Below, one piece after another: positions 20,263 to 29,276 of a stretch of DNA of 33,664 nt. The stretch spans positions 141,352-175,015 of the forward strand of contig WELB01000210.1 in NCBI GenBank assembly GCA_009602725.1. Direction: 5' to 3'. The stretch's first letter is position 1; each line of letters opens with the position of its first letter. Under the pieces are notes generated by a model. The model was not told the origin of the DNA. It worked only from the letters and a program-made list of their open reading frames with translations, and made no database searches. A program made the translations under genes and the position numbers. The DNA comes from Spirogloea muscicola. Taxonomy: Eukaryota > Streptophyta > Zygnematophyceae > Spirogloeales > Spirogloeaceae.

Positions 20263-20672
20263 TCGCTTCCATGGGGAGCCGGTAGACTTTCCTGCAGCCG
20301 GGTCGCTGGCGCAAGTGCATCGTATGCGCCTGGCCGTCAAGAAGAAAGTGCTCGCCCATTGAGGATAGGAGCTGGCCGTCTCGCTACAGAGGTCTATGGC
20401 CCGCGCGCTGCACCTTCGTGCTGGCAGAGCTGGCTCGCTGCTGCAGCGTGCTCAGGCTAGTGCCTTGCACCAGAAAGCTGGGCGAGCTCTAGTAGGTGGC
20501 AAAAGGGCTCCGTTCCTGGCATCTAGTATTCATGCATCGAGTAGTGACCTTTATGTTTTGACCCGTGGTTATTGAGCGGGTCAATCTGCTGTAGGTTATG
20601 TAGATTTTTAGATGTGCTTGCCTTTGTACCTGGCCATTTGGCCTACTTTTCTTTCTAATACACGATCTTTTC
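20256..20672 (+). mobile_element. Chimeric LINE relic joining two subfamilies
   Basis: The first part encodes GEPVDFPAAGSLAQVHRMRL and then LAVSLQRS and ARALHLRAGRA-like codons of subfamily 1. From about 20428 the codons become SLLQRAQASALHQKAGRALV, FLASSIHASSSDLYVLTRGY-stop (stop at 20573-20575) of subfamily 2, followed by the subfamily 2 tail. A 33-base stem-loop-repeat fragment (20339-20371) sits within the first part between two copies of CTGGCCGTC (20330-20338 and 20372-20380). Confidence 0.6.
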
Positions 20673-20689
20673 CTTGCTGCTGCCTCGTC

Positions 20690-20975
20690 CTATGTTGATT
20701 CTTTTTTGGGCTGGCTTTTCCAGCCCCTATTCTCAATGAGCGAGCACTTTCTCTGGCTCTGGCCAGGGGACCCACTTCCAGGAGCCTAGCATCTCTGATC
20801 TGCGGCTGCTTAGCAGTGGTTACTTGAGTGATTCGTACCTGCTTTGTTTCTTTGTATGCTTGTTTTTCTTAGCGCTTCCCCTGGCCCCCTTCTCGTACTC
20901 TGTTCATTCTTTTTTGGGCTGGCTTTTCCAGCCCCTATCCGCAATGGGCGAGCACTATCTACTAGCCTGAGCGAA
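20690..20975 (+). mobile_element. Stem-loop repeat, short LINE end and tail
   Basis: A stem-loop repeat (GGGCTGGCTTTTCCAGCCCC, 20707-20726, ending CAATGAGCGAGCACTTTC) runs directly into LINE codons for SGSGQGTHFQEPSISDLRLL then SSGY (about 20757-20820). An extra T shifts the stop. The tail (GTTTTTCTTAGCGCTTCCCC) leads to another stem-loop at 20915-20934. The order is thus repeat, LINE end, repeat. Confidence 0.55.
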
Positions 20976-20998
20976 GAAAACTTCCGAGTATAAGAAAC

Positions 20999-21024
20999 AA
21001 ATGTAGGCCGAATGGCCTACATTT
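20999..21024. repeat. Perfect 11-bp palindrome with 4-base loop
   Basis: AAATGTAGGCC (20999-21009) and GGCCTACATTT (21014-21024) pair fully around GAAT. The left half belongs to a minus-oriented subfamily 2 tail fragment (compare AAATGTAGGCCAAATGGCC near 12941). The right half extends the pairing by TACATTT, which ordinary copies lack. Confidence 0.75.
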
Positions 21025-21375
21025 GGCGTGCAGCGGCCCGCCGCCTCGGGCAGCAGGGCGAGCAGCCCGGCTTCAACGTAGTCGGGTCCCTCGCTCAGGT
21101 GTTCCGTATGCGTTTTGGCCGTCTCGATGCAGCGGTCCCTCGCCTTCGCGGTTCACTTGCGCGCAGGCCGAGCTTTGGCGGCGGCCTCCGGCTTCCGTCA
21201 GGGCGACGTCTTTCCACCAGCTAGCTACTCGGATCTGCATCTCCTGTCTGAAGGCTACTGAGCGTTCCCTGGCTGATGTCTTAGTCCTAGTCGTTCGCAC
21301 TCAAGCTCCCTCAGACCTTGTCCATTCTTTTGGGCTGGCCTTTCCCAGCCACCAGTCAATCTGGCCGCGCTTACT
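21025..21375 (+). mobile_element. LINE relic, subfamily 1, with stem-loop tail
   Basis: The frame from about 21050 encodes GQQGEQPGFNVVGSLAQVFR and then, after a one-base shift near 21112, LAVSMQRSLAFAVHLRAGRA, LAAASGFRQGDVFPPASYSD and LHLLSEGY-stop (stop at 21259-21261). The tail leads to CAGACCTTGTCCATTCTTTT and the GGGCTGGCCTTTCCCAGCC stem-loop at about 21333. The copy ends roughly 325 bases before the CHLH start codon. Confidence 0.65.
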
Positions 21376-21377
21376 CT

Positions 21378-21427
21378 CAAATGGCCAAGTACAAAGGCAA
21401 GCACATCTGAAGATCTACATAACCTAG
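21378..21427 (-). mobile_element. Short LINE subfamily 2 tail fragment
   Basis: ATGGCCAAGTACAAAGGCAA and AGATCTACATAACCTA match the minus-oriented tails at 12955-13000 and 20078-20130. No coding part is kept. Confidence 0.6.
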
Positions 21428-21698
21428 CCTGAGCGAAGGGGCGGGGGGTCGCGAGCATCGTCGCGAGGTCGAACGCCGTGGGAAGGTGGTGCTGCGCGCT
21501 CCGGGCTTGTCCACTCTCATCATTGGGTGTCCCGGGGGGCCCTGCAGCGCGCCCTGGGAGCTGGGAGCGCGGGGCGCCGACGTGGCGCCGCCCTCGGGCC
21601 GACCTGGCGCGAGCGCCCGGCCCCCGTGGCGCCGGCTCCAGCGCCCACTGGCTGCGGGCCCGGATGGCAGATACTCGGGCCGCCGCCAGGTGGCTCCA
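21428..21698 (+). promoter_or_regulatory. GC-rich 5' flank of CHLH
   Basis: About 270 very GC-rich bases lie between the last LINE fragment and the likely start codon, so the promoter and 5' UTR should be here or reach into LINE-derived DNA. No specific element can be named. Long open frames on both strands are caused by composition. Confidence 0.35.
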
Positions 21699-24600
21699 AT
21701 GCCTNGGTTGGCAGGCCGGCCCGCCGCGCCGGCGCGTCTGCGTTCGCCGTTCTTCGGCGATCTCGCGGCGCCGGCATGCCCCTCGCTCAAGCTGGCCTGC
21801 CGGCGGGCTGGCGGCGCCCGCGCTATGATGGGCGGCGGCAACGGGCTGTTCACGTCCGTGCGGCCCGAGGTGCGGAGAATTGTGCCGGAGCCGCGGACGG
21901 GCACGCCTGTGGTGAAGATCGTCTATGTGGTGCTCGAGGCCCAGTACCAGTCGGCGTTGTCCGTGGCTGTGCGCAGCATCAACCAAAAGGACAAGCACTT
22001 CAACGTGTCCGTGGTCGGGTACTTGGTGGAGGAGCTGAGGGACAAGGACAATTACGCATCCTTCCAGGTCAGTGTATCCTCTCAGTGGCTGTCATGCATT
22101 TGCATGCCTGCCGTGGTGCACCCACATTGCCATTGGCGACCGCTCTACCTCTGACTGTCTTCGTTGGTCCTCTTTTGGAGATCCTTGCTGTACTCATTCC
22201 AACTCCCTCTTGCTCTGCAGAGAGATCTTGAAGATGCAAACATCTTCATTGGTTCATTGATCTTTGTTGAGGAGCTCGCGGAGAAGGTCAAGAAAGCAGT
22301 AGAGAAGGAGAGGAGCCGCCTGGATGCTGTACTTGTTTTCCCCTCTATGCCAGAGGTCATGCGCCTCAACAAGCTTGGCACCTTCTCCATGTCCCAGGTT
22401 TGTGTGCTGACCTGAATGTGCGGCCGCCCCTCCTACCAACCACCCACCACCTCCCCCCAAAAGCCAAACATGTCTCTCACCACCCCACATCTCTCACACA
22501 CACAGCGCTGCAATGTGTATGAGGGTTTCTTCTGTAATTACTTGCCTCGTTAGCTGCATGGCCTCCTGTCTTAACTATATTACTTGCCGGCCTTCCAAAG
22601 CCCTGCCCTGTAGGAGGAGCCCCCCTTCTCTCTCTCCTCGGCTTAAGCACCTCCTGTTTCTTAGGTTTGTAGTGGCAGGGTTGAAGCGAGCACTCTTGTT
22701 ATGCCCCTAGCAGCAGGTCTGCAGTGAGATTCTCTGTCAAATCTGCACAATACCTAAATTTCCGGCACAATCCGCCTTTTGCTACATCGGTGGTGGTCGT
22801 AATGCAGGCACAAATAGGAGGCCTAGTGCACGTTCTTACTCGTTATTGATGAAGTGATCCATGCTTCTCCGTCATTCTGTACAGCTTGGTCAGTCCAAGA
22901 GCGCCATTGCTCAATTCATGAGGAAGAAGAGGAAGGAGTCTGGATCAGGCTTCGAGGAGGGCATGCTAAAGCTGATACGCACTCTGCCGAAGGTTTTGAA
23001 GTACCTCCCTAGCGACAAGGCCCAAGATGCCCGTAACTTTATGATGAGTTTGCAATTCTGGCTGGGGGGCTCTCCTGAGAATCTCGAGAACTTCCTGGTC
23101 ATGATAGCTGGGGCTTATGTGCCACAGCTGAAGGGCAAGGGTCTCAAGTACGATGATCCTGTGGTTTTCCTGGATACTGGCATCTGGCATCCCATGGCTC
23201 CCTGCATGTATGACGATGTGAAGGAGTATCTCAACTGGTCCGCCACAAGGTAATTTATTGCATGGAATTGGACGGGGAGTGCGAACCTATATGCCAAGCT
23301 GTGTGGCAACTGTTCCTTGTATGCTTCATTGCCCCTCTGAACTCTGGATGCTGACACTCGAGACCCTCCTTTGCAGGCGGGATATTGGTCCTCTTCTGAA
23401 GTCGCCGGATGCTCCTGTCATTGGTCTAGTTCTGCAACGGAGCCACATTGTGACCGGAGATGATGGGCATTACGCCTCTGTTGTGATGGAACTCGAAGCC
23501 CGAGGAGCTCGAGTTGTTTGCATATTTGCTGGTGGGTTGGATTACTCTGGACCAGTCGAGCGATTCTTCTACGACCCGATCACAAGGAAGCCACTGGTGG
23601 ACTGTGTTGTTTCACTCACAGGTCTGGATGCACACTGTGACTCTCTGAGTGACTCACTTGAAGCTGCTGCTCTAGCTTCTGATGAGCAAAGGTTTCTGTG
23701 ACCTGTCACAAATACCTTGGCCTGAGAAGGATATTAGACACAGGCCCAGCAGAGACCTGCGCATGGCGATCAGAACAATGGATGTCAATACTTCCTCGGT
23801 TGACCTGCTTGACTATGCTCCTCGGATGTCATAAGGGCTTATCAAGTTCCTGTATTGGGCTGCAGGGTTTGCACTAGTAGGCGGGCCCGCAAGCCAAGAC
23901 CATCCACGTGCAGTGCAGGCACTTCAGAAACTGGATGTGCCATACATGGTGGCGCTTCCTCTTGTGTTCCAGACCACGGATGAGTGGATGGAGAGCACTC
24001 TTGGTTTACATCCAATTCAGGTTGCACTTCAAGTAGCGCTGCCAGAGCTTGATGGTGGCCTGGAGCCTATTGTCTTCTCCGGCAGAGATAGCCGTACAGG
24101 TACTTTACATCTATGTGCTCCTCGGCAAGGTAGACAATCAGACATGTCTCACTTTAAAGAGTTGTCTGCACCTCAATTGCCAACATTCTCAGCTCACAAA
24201 TCAAGCATCACGGCGTCAAACAGGCAAATCGCACTGCCTCTATGATCGTGTTGAGCAACTCTGCACTCGTGCCATCAAGTGGGCTGGACTGCGCAAGAAG
24301 CCTGCGGTAAGACTTCATTAGGCACTGGATGGACTTTCCCCGGCATGAAGTCCCTCAGACAGCCATATATTTGAACGGCTGAGATAGTGCACCACATCAG
24401 ACTGCTGCATGTCGGCATACCTTTGTCACATACAGCGGAGGTTTGCTTCAACTATTGGTTACGACAATTTCATTTGTGCACTTCACTAGCTCAATTTAAC
24501 TCGGCTGTGCTTTCCATGCCGCAGGCTGAGAAGAAGTTGGCAATCACAGTCTTTAGTTTTCCACCTGACAAAGGCAATGTTGGCACAGCAGCATATCTCA

Positions 24601-27600
24601 ATGTCTTTGCTTCCATCCACAGGTGCAGCTCAAAACCTACTGACCAGACACGAGCTGGTGTATGGGCTAGCAAGAAGCAGACCACATGCTTGCAGCCATC
24701 TACTTTCTTCTCATTGTTGCTGGTTTGTTTCTCTTGTCAGCGTCCTGAAGGAGCTGAGGCGGGTGGGATACTGTGTCGATGGCTTACCTGAGACTGCTGA
24801 AAGCCTCATAGAGGAGATCATCCATGACAAAGAGGCAAGATTCAACAGTCCAGACCTGAACATTGCATATCGTATGCCCATCCGGGAGTATGAGAGGCTT
24901 ACGCCGTATTCGACTGCCCTTGAGGAGAATTGGGGCAAACCACCTGGCAAGCTCAACACAGATGGTCAGAATATGCTGGTGTACGGGAGACAATTTGGGA
25001 ATGTTTTCATCGGTGTCCAGCCAACCTTTGGGTGAGAATCTGCTTCTGTTTGAACCTGATCTTGCACACCATCAGGGAGCCTCGTTCCCAAATCTTTGAA
25101 TTTCCGCTGAGGATGCTCCTTTAATCATTCGCAGGTACGAAGGAGATCCAATGAGATTGCTATTCTCAAAATCCGCAAGCCCTCATCACGGCTTTGCTGC
25201 ATATTACACATTTTTGGAGAAGATATTTGGAGCTGATGCAGTGCTCCATTTCGGCACGCACGGTTCCTTGGAATTTATGCCAGGAAAGCAAGTAGGAATG
25301 TCCGACCGATGCTACCCAGACACTCTGATTGGCAGTATCCCGAATATCTATTACTATGCTGCCAATAACCCCTCTGAGGCAACCATTGCAAAGCGTAGAA
25401 GCTATGCAAACACTATCAGTTACCTGACTCCACCTGCGGAAAATGCCGGGCTGTACAAGGGGCTTAAGCAGCTCAGCGAGCTCATCTCCTCTTACCAGGT
25501 GAGTGTCAATCAAATTTGTGTTGTCACGCACAGAAAGTCATGAGCAACTCTCTGAACCAATCAGTCACCTCCAATCATGGGGTTGTGCGTTGATGTCGAG
25601 AATTGTGGTCCGCCAGATTATTAATCATAACTTCTGACTCTTGTTGCAGTCACTGAAAGACACTGGACGGGGGCCTCAGATTGTCAGCAGCATCATTAGC
25701 ACTGCCAAGCAGTGCAATCTAGATAAAGACATTGAGCTCCCAGACGAAAGTCTTGACCTCTCCTCTGAGGAGCGCGACACAGTGGTGGGGCAAGTATATG
25801 GAAAGGTATGTGCTGCTATTGCATGTCATGATGAGTACTTAATGTAACGATATCTCTGTAGTACTCACGTAATAGACAGAAGCCCTGTACTCCACAAGGA
25901 GCTACTTACTGTAACAATTGGACAGTGCTTGAAAAGTAGCCATGTGACATGACACTTCAGAGGTTGGCTGATTAAGGACACATCCTGGTAGCATCTGTGT
26001 TGTCATAATACTGCCAAATGCTGCTTGTCCTTCACATCAGCTCATGTTGACCTGTTCATGCTAATGGCAGCTGATGGAGATCGAGTCACGACTACTTCCT
26101 TGTGGCCTCCACGTCATTGGGGAGCCTCCGAGCGCAACGGAAGCCATTGCAACGCTAGTCAACATTGCAGGCATTGATCGGCCAGAGGATGAAATCTACG
26201 GTCTGCCTGGTATTCTTGCCCAGTCAGTGGGGCGAAGCATTGAGGACGTGTATAGGGGCAACGACAAAGGAGTGCTGGCAGATGTGACTCTTCTTGCTGA
26301 CATCACTCAAGCAAGCAGGACAACTGTTCAGGCGTTTGTTGAGAAGACTACCAACAAGCAGGGGCAGGTTTGCCCACAAGCTTTTGTCAACATCCCCATG
26401 GACGCATGTATGAAGGCTTGCTGCATGAGCAAAGGTGTGCCCTGATCGCATCAGAATGCTAGACGGGTCTGTCACCAGTCAATCTGAATACCTGACTGCA
26501 TGTGCCTGCCAGGTTGTGGATGTAGCAAACAAGCTGGGTGGCCTCTTTGGGCTGGGCAGGAAGGAGCCGTGGGTCGAGGCTCTCTCTTCCACACAATTTA
26601 GGAATTGTGATGAAGACAAGCTTCGTGCTCTCTTTGAGTTCCTTGCATTCTGCCTCAAGCAGGTCCGCAAATGCCTGCCAGTATCTCCAACTTGCAAGGA
26701 CTTCATTGACATGTCCAGTGGCAGGATCACCCCCATCTCACGAACACCACAATTTGGTAGCCCAAATAAGAATTATCTTGTTGGCTGGAGTTAACTCTGG
26801 TAACTGCCTGCTTGGGGATGCTTGCAATGCACTATACAGTCCTGTGTTGTTGCTGTACTGCATTTTAACCTTGTGTCTTTCCAAATTGGAACAGATTGTT
26901 GCAGACAACGAGCTTGGAGGATTGATGCAAGCGTTGGAGGGCGGGTATGTTGAGCCTGGTCCAGGTGGTGATCCCATTCGTAACCCCAAAGTTCTGCCTA
27001 CGGGCAAGAATATCCACGCATTGGATCCACAGGCTATCCCCACATCAGCTGCACTGCAGGTGAAGTTACGTGGTCTTTTACATACTCTTGAACGACTTGG
27101 TGCAATAGGTGCTCATTTTCTGTGAGAGCATCTGCAGAGCCATCCGGTCCTCTGACAATCGCTGACGAGCTGTTTCTACCGGTGCTCTGAGCATTGCTGA
27201 TGAGCTCTTTCTACCTGGAACAGAGTGCCAAGGTGGTTGTGGACAGACTCATCGACAGACAGAAGGTCGAGAATGGTGGCAAATTCCCTGAAACTATTGC
27301 CCTGGTGCTCTGGGGTACTGATAACATCAAGACCTATGGGGAGTCATTGGCTCAGGTGAAACTTGGTAGTGCCGTTGAAAGAGTAACCCCGTAACATGCA
27401 ATTGTACTTGCAGAGCAGCGCTTGTTATCATGGTTCACCCTCCACTTGTTGGTAAATGACATGCCCACCTCTGCTTTACTGACTGGGTGTGTACGCATGC
27501 TCAAGCAGGTGCTATGGATAATAGGAGTAAGACCTCTTCCAGATGCTTTGGGCAGGGTCAACAAGATTGAGCCTGTCCCGTTGGAGGAGCTTGGCAGGCC

Positions 27601-29276
27601 CCGGATTGATGTTGTAGTAAATTGCTCGGGCGTTTTCCGTGACCTCTTCATCAATCAGGTTCGGGTTCACAGACGTTTATATGCATGGGATACTACTCTA
27701 CATCGAGTAGCCTCACTCACTGGTTACGTGGGTGGTCAGTGATCATTGCTAGAGTTCTGTACTGAAGTCCACTCCCTCTGCCTTATTCCTCGTCATATTT
27801 TACTGGCATATTGCAGATGAATCTCTTAGACAGGGCAGTGAAGATGGTAGCTGAGCTCGATGAGCCAGTAGGCATGAACTTCGTCCGTAAGCACGCTATG
27901 GAGCAAGCAGCATCCTTGGGCGTGAGCGTGCGAGAGGCGGCCACAAGGGTGTACTCCAACGCATCCGGATCTTACTCCTCTAATGTCAACCTCGCCATAG
28001 AGAACTCCTCTTGGAACGACGAGAAGCAGCTCCAGGTGCTGCAGCTTAACAGTGCGCTGGTTTCCCTAAGTTATAGTTCGGCTTCTAACCAAGCGCATAA
28101 TAAGCAGATCAGGAGGAACCCAATTGATGCGTCTATTTCAAAGTGAGGCTTGTGTCTGATGTGGCGGCCTATTTGTTCTGCAGGACATGTATTTGTCGCG
28201 CAAATCGTTCGCCTTCGATTCGGACACCCCAGGCATGGGCATGAGCGAGAAGAGGAACATATTTGAGATGGCCCTGGCCACAGCAGATGCCACATTCCAG
28301 AACCTGGACTCAAGTGAAATCTCACTCACAGATGTCAGCCACTACTTTGATTCGGACCCGACGAAATTGGTGCAGAGCTTAAGGCCTGACAAGAAGAAAC
28401 CATCAGCCTACATTGCTGATACAACGACAGCAAATGCTCAGGCATGCCTCCACTCTTGCTAGCTTGAATTGGGTTTCTTGGCACCCCAGCTTCTCTGCGT
28501 TGCTGAATGTGGCATGTCAGGACACTTCTAGGCAGCCACTTGGCTCACCTTCCGCCATCCTTGTCACTGATGCTAAGATCTGGGGAAGAGCTGTGACTTG
28601 ACATGCACATGTGCTGTTGTGGTGCAGGTCCGTAGTCTGGCTGAGACTGTGAGATTAGATGCTCGCACAAAGATGCTGAATCCCAAGTGGTACGAGGGTA
28701 TGCTTTCGAGTGGTTATGAAGGTGTTCGGGAGATTGAGAAGCGCCTGACGAACACAATGGGCTGGTCAGCCACCTCTGGCCAGGTCTATTGTCGCACCTT
28801 CCTTCTTGTCTTGACATCACTGACTTTGAGCTATTCTTAGTAGCTAGTCATTCTTGCAGCAGTGCCGTTGCTATGAGAAATTAAGAGATGTATTGCAGTC
28901 TAGTAGTTGCTTCTTTGGCTGCATGGTGCAAGGTGTGTCAACAAAAGACTTATTGGAAAGTTCATGTGCTTGCTGATGACTGGCAACCTGGTGTGGGCTT
29001 TAGAACCCCGCATAGTGTACGGGGCACTTCAATCTGTTGGCTTGCAATCCTCAGGTTGACAATTGGGTCTATGAAGAGGCAAATACAACATTCATCGAGG
29101 ATGAGGAGATGCAGAAGCGATTGCTGGATACCAATCCGAACTCGTTCCGGAAGCTGGTCCAAACATTCCTCGAGGCCAATGGGCGGGGCTATTGGGAGAC
29201 GTCTGAGGAAAACGTCGAGAAGCTTCGTCAGCTGTATCAGGATGTTGAGGACAGAATTGAGGGGGTTGATAAGTAG
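21699..29276 (+). CDS. CHLH: Magnesium-chelatase subunit H (chloroplast), complete
   Basis: There are 19 exons: 21699-22067, 22221-22397, 22885-23249, 23377-23621, 23866-24099, 24224-24306, 24525-24622, 24741-25031, 25135-25498, 25650-25805, 26071-26367, 26513-26662, 26895-27059, 27224-27355, 27509-27658, 27817-28035, 28184-28441, 28628-28783, 29055-29276. The phases all agree, giving 1376 residues, close to the usual 1380 or so. The protein is the porphyrin-binding subunit that, with CHLI and CHLD, inserts Mg into protoporphyrin IX in the plastid. The first 42 residues are Ala/Pro/Arg-rich without acidic clusters, as in a transit peptide. The mature region starts near [17 protein letters not shown]. 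Diagnostic blocks: [37 protein letters not shown], and the [14 protein letters not shown] motif (H659, H663, E667). The C-terminus is [20 protein letters not shown] then [11 protein letters not shown]. An undetermined base at 21705 falls in codon 3. If it marks an assembly gap, the start could differ (next ATG at 21825). The intron after 28441 has a GC donor. Confidence 0.98.
28442..28627 (+). other. GC-AG intron in CHLH
   Basis: Exon 17 ends with codons for TTTANAQ at 28441, followed by GCATGC. Exon 18 starts at 28628 after GTGCAG with [14 protein letters not shown]. The protein block is continuous in CHLH of other plants, and no in-phase GT lies at the boundary, so a GC donor is needed. Confidence 0.88.

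Noticed and set aside
210-21375. CRISPR-like array, because a short repeat recurs many times
   Set aside because: Copies lie on both strands at irregular spacing with diverged sequence in a eukaryotic genome.
1-21430. LTR retrotransposon or endogenous retrovirus as the source of the repeats
   Set aside because: The 164-bp direct repeats at 38 and 10180 enclose a cellular gene, lack TG...CA ends and contain the LINE C-terminal codons. No gag, protease, integrase or primer-binding site is seen.
21255-21998. Minus-strand frame of 247 residues over the CHLH 5' end
   Set aside because: It is antisense to the CHLH first exon and GC-rich flank, contains the undetermined base and shows no domain.
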